Shown: piece after piece, positions 1 through 7,812 of the stretch
Layout: each line of letters opens with the position of its first letter
Position numbering within the stretch: the first letter of the stretch is position 1
Source of the DNA: Ruminococcus sp. UBA4350
Lineage (GTDB): Bacteria > Bacillota > Clostridia > Oscillospirales > Ruminococcaceae
Assembly (NCBI GenBank): GCA_002394125.1
Contig: DGSY01000021.1
Span: 1 to 47,542, forward strand
Length of the DNA: 47,542 nucleotides
Direction: 5' to 3'
Program-made: the position numbers and the translations under genes
Notes under the pieces: generated by a model
Database searches by the model: none
Told to the model about the DNA's origin: nothing
Seen by the model: the letters and a program-made list of their open reading frames with translations, nothing else

Positions 1-150
1 TGGGTTTAGAATGATTGGCGCTTACGAAGAATGCACGAGGCACTGCCGCAGCGCATACACATTCTTCAGTCTATGAAACAATCAGATGAGATGGCAGCGC
101 GCTGAAGCCTTTACGGACATATTAGACTGGATCCTATAGCACGTACAAAA
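1..150. other. Window-edge stretch with no recognisable gene
   Basis: Only short open stretches are seen. One plus-strand frame is open from the window edge and ends in TGA at 74-76. Another runs from about 10 to a TGA at 103-105. Either could be the tail of a gene that starts outside the window. I recognise neither, and neither shows a family motif. The following hairpin at 151-186 would serve as the terminator of such a plus-strand gene. Confidence 0.3.
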
Positions 151-187
151 AAGCAGCGTATCGCCAATTCGCGGTACGCTGTTTTTC
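149..187. terminator. Bidirectional hairpin terminator
   Basis: The arms AGCGTA and TACGCT extend inward by about four more pairs around a short CAATTC-type loop. A-runs lie on the left and T-runs on the right, so the hairpin can end transcription in both directions. It sits 11 bases past the stop of the minus-strand gene at 198-1205. Confidence 0.75.
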
Positions 188-197
188 ATGGATTCAA

Positions 198-1205
198 TTA
201 TTCGGCAGGCGGAACATGATTCAGAACATATTCCAGAAGCTTACGGCCGCCGTCTGCATTCAGATGCACACCGTCCTCCTCGGCAAGTGTCGGATCCAGC
301 TTGCCGTCGTTGTTCTTCATTGCCGTGTTGGTATCAATAAAATAGATGTTTTCTTCGTTGCAAAGCTCCAGCAGTCTGGAATTATAATCGTCAATCGTGC
401 TGTTCAGGAGCGGAGTTTCCGAATTCTCAGCGATATAAGTGACCGGCGGGATCGCCATAACATAAACCGGTGCTTCCGGCGCCTGCGCCATGACCGATTT
501 CATCAGGATCTTGAACTGCTCAGCGGTCTGGTCGGTCGGCTGCGTAAAGAGGCTTTCCGTTCCGAACATCAAATAGATCGGGCAGCTGGCGGCGTTGATC
601 GCGCTCAGAATGCGGATCGTCGTGCCGTTCAGCATGATATATTCGCGGGTGTAATTGGTCAGGCGAAGATTCTCGCTCGCGTAAACATTCAGCGGCGCAA
701 GCCAGCCGTTTTTGCCGAGCAGATACACATTCGTTTCGCCGAGGAATGCGCATTTTTTCAGATAGTCTCCGTCATGCACCTCGGATTCCGGAACCGGATT
801 CGTTTTCTTCGGCCCCTCCGGAACGATCGGCTCATTACCGCTTTCCTCGCCCTCGACGGGTTCTGCCGATGATGTGTCAGGCGCGGCGGATTCGTCCGCA
901 GGTGCCTGCGATTCGACCGGCTCACTGACCGAGGATTCGGCCGATGCCTTTGAGGATGACTGGGACTTGGATGAGGATTCCTCAGCGGTCGAAGCTGATT
1001 TCACAAACACATCCTTTTCGGGATGCATATTCCGATCATAAACATATTTGCCGAAGCAGGCGATCAGGCTCAGAATCCAGATCAGGATCAGATGACCGAA
1101 TTTGAACCGCATGACCGGACCGCGGCGCGGCTGTTTTTTCTTTGTCTTCCGGGTTTTGGTTCGCACGGCTGATTTGGTGCCGGACTGGGGCTTGCGGGTT
1201 GCCAT
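198..1205 (-). CDS. Membrane-anchored SGNH/GDSL-like hydrolase with altered active-site motif
   Basis: A 335-residue protein. The start at 1205 is chosen because GGAG lies nine bases upstream; the longer in-frame start at 1271 has no such site. A very basic N-terminus (Lys/Arg-rich, about residues 1-30) is followed by one membrane segment (about 37-53) and a Ser/Glu/Pro-rich linker to about residue 145. The C-terminal 190 residues resemble the SGNH hydrolase fold: a strand leading to GETN where the family has GDS, a central FGTES segment, and a C-terminal DGVHLNADG block that matches the Asp-x-x-His signature. The nucleophile Ser is replaced by Thr, so hydrolytic activity is uncertain. The topology places the domain outside the membrane, and a role in cell-envelope glycan deacylation is an inference. 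It has its own promoter and terminator, so it appears monocistronic. Confidence 0.65.
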   Translation of the reverse strand: MATRKPQSGTKSAVRTKTRKTKKKQPRRGPVMRFKFGHLILIWILSLIACFGKYVYDRNMHPEKDVFVKSASTAEESSSKSQSSSKASAESSVSEPVESQAPADESAAPDTSSAEPVEGEESGNEPIVPEGPKKTNPVPESEVHDGDYLKKCAFLGETNVYLLGKNGWLAPLNVYASENLRLTNYTREYIMLNGTTIRILSAINAASCPIYLMFGTESLFTQPTDQTAEQFKILMKSVMAQAPEAPVYVMAIPPVTYIAENSETPLLNSTIDDYNSRLLELCNEENIYFIDTNTAMKNNDGKLDPTLAEEDGVHLNADGGRKLLEYVLNHVPPAE

Positions 1206-1242
1206 AGCTTGTGTCTCCTTTCTGCATTTCACGCTATCTTTT

Positions 1243-1271
1243 ATTATACCGGATTTCGCGCGATTTTGCAA
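1243..1271 (-). promoter_or_regulatory. Sigma-A type promoter for the SGNH-like gene
   Basis: On the minus strand TTGCAA (1266-1271) and TATAAT (1243-1248) are separated by exactly 17 bases. The start codon lies about 40 bases downstream. Confidence 0.8.
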
Positions 1272-1334
1272 GGGGTTTGCGGCGTTTTTTGCAGAAATTA
1301 AGAAAAAATATTGAAATTGCGCGGGCAGACGGAT

Positions 1335-2687
1335 TTATTCAGCCGGATCGGCGATCACGGTTTCTGAAAATCGGGCGGTGACCTCGGAAAATCTGCCGCA
1401 GGAGAGCCGCCCCTCCGGACAGCTTCCGCTGACAAAGCAGCTCGGGCCGAAGCAGCCGTAGACCGCCGGACATTCTGCGCGGAGCGACCGGAGCAGTTCA
1501 ACGGCGCAGGTGCGGATCTCCCACTGTGCGCGGTTGCAGGTACGAAGCTTCATGAAGTGCAGCAGCTCGCGGCCGTTCATGTCGCAGCGGACATCCAGCT
1601 GATTGCCGGCGAGCGCGAAATACTGCACAGCCTCCGCCGGCAGGCCGGCAGCGCACAGCTTCCGCAGCAGAGCGGCGTTTTCGCTGAACGCATTCTGATA
1701 GATCGCAAGCGCATCCGGATTTGCGCGGATCGTTTCCGGCAGGACATAATGCTGCCGGAGCGCGGCAAGCGTGACCTGCGGAACAAGCACTGTCTGGACG
1801 CGGTGCCGGACAAGATGCGTAATCGCGGCAAGGGACAGATCCTCGATTGTGAACTGCACATGGAGCATTTCCAGCTCACGCGGTCGGCCGCCGCGGATGA
1901 TCGCAGGAATGTCGGCATTCTCCGGCAGAACCGCCCAGTTGAACTGCGCCGCGTTCAGCAGCGTCTCTGCGGCATCCGGCGTAGCATATTGCAGCCTTGC
2001 GGCCGCCTTGTGAACAGCGGGCGTGCCGATCTCCGGCGCATCCGGCAGAAGCGGTGCGGCGCTTTTCGGCAGCCGTTTGCCGAGGATATCCGGCAGATTC
2101 GGGAAGCATTCCCGCACCTGCGAAAGCAGCGATTCGCCGAGCTGTTTCAGCTCCGGGAAGGCTGCGCCGCGTCCCTGCGTCATGACATGGATCATATACA
2201 GCAGCTCGCGGGCATTCATCGTGCAGAAGAAATTGCTGCGGAAGCAATAGGGGAGCAGATAGCGCGCATCCTCCTTCGGGATGCCGAGCGCAAGCAATTC
2301 GGAATATGCATCAAAGAGCGACTGCATATGCGCCTTGTATTCCGGCAGCAGCGCCTCCGGCATCGGCGGGATGCAGAAGCCGGCGTTCGCAAAATCCACA
2401 TAGCGGCGCGACTGCACCGTATAGGAGCCAAGGCGGAATTCGATGACAAATTCCTCCGTGCAGACGGAAACATTGTCGAATGCGACCGTGAAGAACTGAT
2501 GCTCCAGCGTTGAGGTGTGGCCGGAGGCGCAGACCTTCTCGATCAGTGTGCCGTTGTTTTCCTTTTCGCAGGAGCGCTGATAGATCTCCAGCGCCGTTCC
2601 CTGCGTTGTGGAGATGCGGCCGGCAGCGGCGCAGACGGTGCTGCCGGCCGTTGAAGATGCGATGATTTTAACAGATGCCTGATTCAT
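1335..2687 (-). CDS. thyX: Flavin-dependent thymidylate synthase ThyX, double-length form
   Basis: A 450-residue protein, about twice the usual ThyX length of roughly 220-250. ThyX makes dTMP from dUMP using FAD, NADPH and methylene-THF. The N-terminal half carries the GHTSTLEH segment (about 56-63) followed by FRLGSYTVQSRRY (84-96), where the family motif is RHRxxSxNExSxRY. The C-terminal half has a second copy of the region, LVRHRVQTVLVPQV, which keeps RHR but lacks SxNExS. The two halves therefore retain complementary parts of the signature. The start lies two bases past the stop of the upstream dockerin gene, and AAAGGA overlaps that gene's end, so translation is probably coupled. Supply of methylene-THF connects it to folD at 6560, although the two are in separate transcription units. 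The family call is firm; which half is catalytic is not. Confidence 0.85.
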   Translation of the reverse strand: MNQASVKIIASSTAGSTVCAAAGRISTTQGTALEIYQRSCEKENNGTLIEKVCASGHTSTLEHQFFTVAFDNVSVCTEEFVIEFRLGSYTVQSRRYVDFANAGFCIPPMPEALLPEYKAHMQSLFDAYSELLALGIPKEDARYLLPYCFRSNFFCTMNARELLYMIHVMTQGRGAAFPELKQLGESLLSQVRECFPNLPDILGKRLPKSAAPLLPDAPEIGTPAVHKAAARLQYATPDAAETLLNAAQFNWAVLPENADIPAIIRGGRPRELEMLHVQFTIEDLSLAAITHLVRHRVQTVLVPQVTLAALRQHYVLPETIRANPDALAIYQNAFSENAALLRKLCAAGLPAEAVQYFALAGNQLDVRCDMNGRELLHFMKLRTCNRAQWEIRTCAVELLRSLRAECPAVYGCFGPSCFVSGSCPEGRLSCGRFSEVTARFSETVIADPAE

Positions 2688-2689
2688 GG

Positions 2690-5260
2690 TTATCCTTTCA
2701 TGGATGCGGTTTTCGCCGTAAGATAATTGACGAGCGGCTGAATGTCATTTGTGTCGATCGTCCCGTCCTTGTTTATGTCTGCGCGGCTGCGGTCTCCGAT
2801 CTTCTTTCCTGAAATGATCCGCTTGAGATAGGTGAGATCCGCCGCAGTGATCACGCCGTCGCCGTTGATATCACCGGTGAGATCCGGCAGATATGAGGTG
2901 TCGAAAACACTGCTGTCATTGATTGCATAGAGAATATCGCCGGTCGTTGAATACTTGCCGGTCTCACTGTCTTTCAGACAGCCGATGCCGTAATAGGGCA
3001 TCTCCCATTCCGTGCCGTCCGCGGAGATATAGATATCGCGTTCACCGATCTCGGCGTCCGGTTTATTCGGATCCCAGACGGGAATGCGGTACGGGAACGG
3101 TGATTCATCCCACTCGCCCTCGCTGAATCCGCAGCCGACTACGGCATGGCTTCCGGTTTTCAGATGCAGAACGATGATGATGATTTTGCCGTCAGCGCTG
3201 GCTCTGGACGCATAATCGAGCAGATGCAGCGGCTTTGACTGCCGGCTTTTCAGGAACGGTGCGGTGTCCGAATCGGATGCGGAAAGCAGCTGATAGGAAT
3301 TGATGATCGACAGCAGCTTTTCAGAGGGCTCCAGATCATGCAGACAGGTTGCCTGATCGCTGATCATATGCGGATCGAAGATGCCGTCATGCATCATCAT
3401 GACGAGCGCCGACATACCGAAGCAGGAGCCGCCCCATTTTTGTGTGAGATCTGCGCCTGCCTTTTGCAGCATCGCCCTGTGCGTATCACTGACATCATAG
3501 CTGCTTCCGAATACATATCCGGAATTTGCGAAGGAAAATACATTTTCGGGTGTTTTGAGTACGCTTTTGTATCTTGAGACCGTGCCGACGGGCGCGCTGG
3601 TTATGAATGTATAGTCAGCATCACGGGCAAAGTCCGATGCGGCACTGTTCTGAACGCCGAAAATGATGCGCTGCACGCGGTTTTTGCTTTCAGGTGTCTG
3701 CTGAATGCTGTCAGCGGCGATCGTTTTGACCGTTTTGGGGATGAACAGCTCATGCAGTTCATCTGAAATGATCGCGCCGGACTGGATCTCGGTGACAGTG
3801 TCGGGGATTTTCAGCGTATCGAGCGTCGGGCAGTCGAGCTGGCCGGTCTCGATGACCTTGAACTGCGCCGGCCAGCTCAGCGAGGTGATATTGCCCTGAA
3901 GCCAGCGCGGGGCGATATGGGTGACCGTATCGGGGATCTTCGGATTATAGTAGTCACCGGTATAGCGGAGCAGCCAGCCGTCAAGGATCAGCATTTCATC
4001 GGTCTGCGCGTCGAGCCATGCCGTATGGTCGAATGCTGCGCATTCGCATTTTTCCAGCGACTGCGGCAGGGAGAAGGATTTTGCATTCGGCAGATACCGG
4101 AAGGCTGCCGGGCTGACCTGCCGGACACCCTCCGGAACGGTGACCGATTCGACGGCATTGCGCACGTCATTGCGCTTAAAGATATTGCCGGTCGCAATTC
4201 TGCTGTTGTAGCCGATCTGCGAGACCGGAATGCCGTCAATCTCGGCCGGCAGCGTGACATTTTTCATCGGCTTGGTGACCTCATAGATGCAGGCGGTGCC
4301 GTCCTCCAGCATGAACCAGCGGATGCCGTCCTTTGTTTCATTCAGCGCATAGAACGGCATTTTATGCGCTGCTGCAAATGTCTCTGCCGCAGAGCCCTTT
4401 TCACCGAGAAGCGTGAGACCCTTGACATTGCCGAAGGCAGAGGGATCAATCTTTGTGCAGCTCGGCGGAATATAGAGTGCATCTGTCCGAATGCCGCTTA
4501 ATTCAAAGAGCTGGTCGGTGATTTCTTTGAGGTTGTCGGTGAAAATATGCTCCTCAAATTTAGCATTGATTCCTTTGATGGATGCGATATTGGTATATTC
4601 GACGCGGTATGACGCAGTCGATAAGCCGGGATAGCCGGCGTTCAGCCGTTTGGCCTCTTCCGGCAGAGTGACCGTGACGCCGGGCGCATCATTGGGAATG
4701 AATCCGATCAGAAAGTCATGAAAGAGAATGAAATCTCCGGCTTCCCCCTCTATCGTATCAAGAATGGCCGTATCGACGGTATAACCGTCATCGGTTTCTG
4801 TCATATAGTCCTGCATCTCAACGCGTGTGAGCGTTGTCGGGATCTGAACACTTTTCAGGTTTTTTGCATTCTTTGCGTTAATGTTAAAATTTGTGATGCC
4901 TTCGGAGAGAATCAGGTTTTCAACGGTTGTGTTATTGCGGAAATTAGTGTATCCGGTTAAATCGACCCGTTTGACCGGAATATTGCCCTCCCACTCGCCG
5001 TATTCACCGTTCAGTACTCTGTTTCGCAGGGATGCAGTGGTGATCTTTCCCGGATCAATGGAGGAGGGGATCACGAGATCCGGTCCGGCGGCATCCTCTG
5101 CAATATCCTTTACTCTGACATAATCATTCACGATCTGGAATGTGCAGTCGCAGCCCTCAACCGAGAAATAACTGGATTCAGATGCCAGCACCGGGATCGG
5201 GACGGACAGCATGAGCGCGGCCGAAAGACAGGCAGCCAATAAGAGCTTGATCGTTTTCAT
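2690..5260 (-). CDS. Secreted leucine-rich-repeat protein with papain-like cysteine peptidase-like domain and C-terminal dockerin
   Basis: An 856-residue protein. The start at 5260 has GGAG six bases upstream; the alternative start 18 bases earlier has none. Residues 1-27 form a signal peptide (Lys near the start, hydrophobic core, cleavage near VLASE). Residues about 90-560 hold BspA/Listeria-type leucine-rich repeats with the IP-x-T-V/I-x-x-I pattern. Residues about 585-780 look like a papain-fold peptidase: GGSCFGMS with Cys613, SHAVVGCG with His705, and VWDPN with Asp730 and Asn732. The C-terminus (about 793-850) is a type I dockerin with two calcium loops, DINGDGVITAADL and DINKDGTIDTNDI. 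The dockerin implies attachment to a cohesin scaffold at the cell surface. It is the first gene before thyX in a two-gene unit. The peptidase assignment rests on motif order and is less sure than the dockerin. Confidence 0.85.
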   Translation of the reverse strand: MKTIKLLLAACLSAALMLSVPIPVLASESSYFSVEGCDCTFQIVNDYVRVKDIAEDAAGPDLVIPSSIDPGKITTASLRNRVLNGEYGEWEGNIPVKRVDLTGYTNFRNNTTVENLILSEGITNFNINAKNAKNLKSVQIPTTLTRVEMQDYMTETDDGYTVDTAILDTIEGEAGDFILFHDFLIGFIPNDAPGVTVTLPEEAKRLNAGYPGLSTASYRVEYTNIASIKGINAKFEEHIFTDNLKEITDQLFELSGIRTDALYIPPSCTKIDPSAFGNVKGLTLLGEKGSAAETFAAAHKMPFYALNETKDGIRWFMLEDGTACIYEVTKPMKNVTLPAEIDGIPVSQIGYNSRIATGNIFKRNDVRNAVESVTVPEGVRQVSPAAFRYLPNAKSFSLPQSLEKCECAAFDHTAWLDAQTDEMLILDGWLLRYTGDYYNPKIPDTVTHIAPRWLQGNITSLSWPAQFKVIETGQLDCPTLDTLKIPDTVTEIQSGAIISDELHELFIPKTVKTIAADSIQQTPESKNRVQRIIFGVQNSAASDFARDADYTFITSAPVGTVSRYKSVLKTPENVFSFANSGYVFGSSYDVSDTHRAMLQKAGADLTQKWGGSCFGMSALVMMMHDGIFDPHMISDQATCLHDLEPSEKLLSIINSYQLLSASDSDTAPFLKSRQSKPLHLLDYASRASADGKIIIIVLHLKTGSHAVVGCGFSEGEWDESPFPYRIPVWDPNKPDAEIGERDIYISADGTEWEMPYYGIGCLKDSETGKYSTTGDILYAINDSSVFDTSYLPDLTGDINGDGVITAADLTYLKRIISGKKIGDRSRADINKDGTIDTNDIQPLVNYLTAKTASMKG

Positions 5261-5301
5261 ATATGCTCCTTTCGTCACATTGCCGATATTTCACTATTAT
5301 A

Positions 5302-5330
5302 ATTGTATCACAAATGTGCGATGCTGTCAA
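5302..5330 (-). promoter_or_regulatory. Sigma-A type promoter for the dockerin-thyX unit
   Basis: TTGACA (5325-5330) and TACAAT (5302-5307) on the minus strand, 17 bases apart, about 42 bases upstream of the chosen start codon. Confidence 0.8.
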
Positions 5331-5360
5331 GCCTGACGCAGCGATGTGCCGCGGGACAGC

Positions 5361-5390
5361 AAAAGCGCCTCCCCTTTTCAGAGAAGGCGC
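5361..5390 (-). terminator. Rho-independent terminator after the 148-residue membrane protein gene
   Basis: GCGCCTTCTC and GGGGAGGCGC form a ten-pair stem (one wobble) around TGAAAA, followed by TTTT on the minus strand. It lies 20 bases past the stop codon. Confidence 0.8.
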
Positions 5391-5410
5391 AGAATACGTG
5401 GTATCAGCGA

Positions 5411-5857
5411 TCAGCTGATCTGCTTTCTGACGGCGAGCACATTGAAGAAGATCAGGAGATTGAGCACGAGCGAACCGATACTGCCGAGGATGCCTGTGCC
5501 GCTGCGGATCGCACCGACCAGCGCGGTTCCGGCAAGGATCAGGCCGAGCAATGCAAAGATGAATGCGCCGACGCTGTTCTCCGCATTTTTGGAGGCGCGG
5601 AGCATACAAATGCCGTAAAGCAGATACACAATGCCGATCACGACGACCGCAAGGCCGACCGCGATAATGCCGCTCTGATTCATCTGCACCTGAAAATCAA
5701 GCCCCTGATTTTTGACGGCCTCCGCCAGCTTGGAAGTAAATTCCGCATTGTTGCTGAGTGCGGCAGCGACGCCGCCGACCAGCATGAGCAGCAGGGCTCC
5801 GATCGTTGCGATCACCCCGATAAATGCCAGAAATTTCTGATATCCGCTCTTTTTCAT
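5411..5857 (-). CDS. Small multi-pass membrane protein, unknown function
   Basis: A 148-residue protein. The start at 5857 is chosen for AAAGGAG eight bases upstream; the frame is open another 25 codons without a ribosome site. Four hydrophobic segments are seen at about residues 8-30, 58-80, 91-113 and 118-140, with short loops. I see no catalytic motif and do not recognise the family. It lies between its own consensus promoter and a terminator, so it is a single-gene unit. Confidence 0.75.
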   Translation of the reverse strand: MKKSGYQKFLAFIGVIATIGALLLMLVGGVAAALSNNAEFTSKLAEAVKNQGLDFQVQMNQSGIIAVGLAVVVIGIVYLLYGICMLRASKNAENSVGAFIFALLGLILAGTALVGAIRSGTGILGSIGSLVLNLLIFFNVLAVRKQIS

Positions 5858-5903
5858 AAAAGCAGCTCCTTTACAATGATATACCCGCTTGGTTACTAGC
5901 TTG

Positions 5904-5932
5904 ATTATATAACCTATTATGCGAGATGTCAA
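5904..5932 (-). promoter_or_regulatory. Consensus sigma-A promoter for the 148-residue membrane protein
   Basis: TTGACA (5927-5932) and TATAAT (5904-5909) on the minus strand with a 17-base spacer: both hexamers match the consensus exactly. Confidence 0.88.
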
Positions 5933-6007
5933 GCAGATTCTGTAAATTCGGAACTATGCACAATATCCCGCCGCAGACAGCGCGTCTGCATGATCAGGAT
6001 TGGCAGG

Positions 6008-6520
6008 TCAGTGTCTGCTGTCAATGAAGATGCCGGTGACAGCGTTATAGATCAGGATGCAGCCGATCACGCGGACAAGCGTTGCCGCTGCCGAAAACGG
6101 ATTGAAAAGCAGCACCGCACCGAGTATGATCGTCACGACCGGCATGACCAGTACGGCAGGCGAAACATTTACATAGGTGCGTCTGCACTCCAGCGCGTTC
6201 GAGAGATTGATCAGGCCGGAGAGCAGAACGATCAGGCCGGCTATGACCGGAAAGATCGAAACGACCGCTGCCGGCTTCAAAAGCAGAAAGATGCCGGCGA
6301 TTCCGCTGACCAGACCGCTGCCGAGCAGAAAGCGCGAAGCGAGTTCCGAGCGGCGGTCACGGTAGGCGCCGATCACTTTGATGATGGCAGTCAGCAGCAG
6401 AAATGCGCCGATGATCTGCACGACGGTCGTAAGCGCAGTCCCCGGCATCAGCAGCAGGATCACGCCGAGTATCAGCGTGACCAGCGATGCGCCGGACTGA
6501 CTGAATTGCAGTTTTCCCAT
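6008..6520 (-). CDS. DUF308/HdeD-family membrane protein
   Basis: A 170-residue protein of six hydrophobic segments arranged as three hairpins, each with the LG-x-x-LL-x-P pattern typical of the DUF308 (HdeD-like) family: GVILLLMPG, GIFLLLKPA and GAVLLFNPF. The repeats are internal to one chain, as in the family. E. coli HdeD is linked to acid tolerance, but the role of clostridial members is not established. A purine-rich site, GGAAAGGAAG, precedes the start. The gene lies 39 bases after folD on the same strand and is probably cotranscribed with it. Confidence 0.85.
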   Translation of the reverse strand: MGKLQFSQSGASLVTLILGVILLLMPGTALTTVVQIIGAFLLLTAIIKVIGAYRDRRSELASRFLLGSGLVSGIAGIFLLLKPAAVVSIFPVIAGLIVLLSGLINLSNALECRRTYVNVSPAVLVMPVVTIILGAVLLFNPFSAAATLVRVIGCILIYNAVTGIFIDSRH

Positions 6521-6559
6521 GAATGAGGCTTCCTTTCCTCTGAATTGCGGAGCGAATAA

Positions 6560-7411
6560 TTATTTGCCGAGCTGTTCCTTTGCAGCGGTCAGCGTATTGC
6601 GCATGAGGATCGCACGCGTCATCGGGCCGACACCGCCCGGAACCGGCGTGATCGCGGAGGCCTTCTCAAACGCTTCCTCATAGCAGACATCGCCGACGAG
6701 CTTGCCCTCTGCATTGCGGTTCATGCCGACATCAATGACGACAGCGCCCTCCTTGATCATATCCGCCGTGACAAAGCCGGCCTTGCCGACTGCGGAAACG
6801 AGAATATCTGCCTGACGGGTGATCTCCGCGAGATTCTTCGTGCGGGAATGGCAGACGGTGACCGTGCCGCTGCGGTGGAGCAGGAGCATTGCCATCGGCT
6901 TGCCGACGATATTGCTCCGGCCGATCACGACGCAGTGCTTGCCGCTGATCTCGATCTGCATGGCATCGAGCATTTCGATGACGCCTGCGGGTGTGCAGGG
7001 CAGGAAGCTGAAATCGCCGATCATGATCCGGCCGACATTCTCCGGATGGAATGCGTCAACATCCTTTTTCGGGGAGATCGCGTGCAGAATGGTCTGCTCG
7101 CAGATCTGTTTCGGGAGCGGGAGCTGCACGAGAATGCCGTTGACAGAATCGTCTGCGTTCAGCTTTGCGACCAGTTCCAGCAGCTCTGCTTCGGTGGTTT
7201 CCTCCGGCAGCGCATACTCATAGGATGCGAAGCCGCATTCTGCGCAGTCTTTTTCCTTATTGGTGACATAGACGCGGGACGCGGGATTGCTGCCGACCAG
7301 CACAACAGCGAGACCGGGCTTTGCACCGGCTGCCTTGAGCTTTTCGACCTCTGCGCGAACCTCTGCCTTGACGTTCGCAGCGATCTTCTTGCCGTCAATG
7401 ATTTGAGCCAT
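6560..7411 (-). CDS. folD: Bifunctional methylenetetrahydrofolate dehydrogenase / methenyl-THF cyclohydrolase FolD
   Basis: A 283-residue protein, the usual FolD length. It interconverts 5,10-methylene-THF, methenyl-THF and 10-formyl-THF in the cytosol. Visible signatures are SRVYVTNKEKDCAECG with the conserved YxxxK region (about 51-58), GILVQLPLPKQI, PCTPAGV, the Rossmann segment VVIGRSNIVGKPMA, and the C-terminal TPVPGGVGPMT. The start at 7411 is fixed by AGGAGG eight bases upstream and by homology. The frame stays open for 126 further codons upstream, but that stretch is repeat DNA (see 7440-7800) and not coding. Other folate genes in the window are thyX (1335) and the 5-formyl-THF cyclo-ligase (34119). 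Confidence 0.97.
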   Translation of the reverse strand: MAQIIDGKKIAANVKAEVRAEVEKLKAAGAKPGLAVVLVGSNPASRVYVTNKEKDCAECGFASYEYALPEETTEAELLELVAKLNADDSVNGILVQLPLPKQICEQTILHAISPKKDVDAFHPENVGRIMIGDFSFLPCTPAGVIEMLDAMQIEISGKHCVVIGRSNIVGKPMAMLLLHRSGTVTVCHSRTKNLAEITRQADILVSAVGKAGFVTADMIKEGAVVIDVGMNRNAEGKLVGDVCYEEAFEKASAITPVPGGVGPMTRAILMRNTLTAAKEQLGK

Positions 7412-7812
7412 GATAGTTACCTCCTGATTTCGTTGTGTATATTGCGTACCCGCCGTAAACCGGAGTTTGGCGGTGCTGCTTATGATGAATAAGGTATCCG
7501 CTTCGCGGATGTTATTTAGAATGGGTGCCTCTATCGCAGGCACTGGGGCCCGCGGGCTCTTGAACGCTGAGGGAGTTCCGCACTCTGCGGAGTGCGGCTT
7601 AGGGCTCTCGCCCGCTTCGCTATGAGTTTGCGCTGCAAACTCACCTCGACCCGCGAGCTTTTTGAAAAAAGCTCGACCAAAAACTTTGGATGGCGCTCCG
7701 GATAACGAACAAAGTCCCTGCACAGAAGCCGCGAACAGCGGCGTGTGTTTGTGAAATTCAGCCTGTGAGCGCGACCGTGCCTTTAGCACAACGGCGGTTT
7801 ATCACAGGCACG
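7412..7812. repeat. Gene-free 400-bp stretch made of dispersed intergenic repeat modules
   Basis: No gene is seen. The stretch contains several hairpins: CCGCACT/AGTGCGG at 7578-7597 and CGAGCTTTTT/AAAAAGCTCG-type arms at 7654-7675. Three parts recur elsewhere in the window. 7488-7500 and 7729-7794 match 22204-22217 and 22214-22279 directly. 7599-7647 matches 43110-43160 in inverted orientation. The block sits directly upstream of folD, so the folD promoter must lie within or beyond it; I found no clear hexamer pair. Confidence 0.7.
7654..7675. repeat. Perfect inverted repeat inside the intergenic repeat
   Basis: A near-perfect 10-bp palindromic hairpin CGAGCTTTTT...AAAAAGCTCG with a minimal loop. 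It could act as a weak bidirectional terminator. It is part of the repeat block upstream of folD. Confidence 0.6.

Noticed and set aside
7412..7789. A 126-residue N-terminal extension of folD
   Set aside because: The frame is open by chance through the dispersed repeat; FolD proteins begin at the ATG of 7411, which has AGGAGG.
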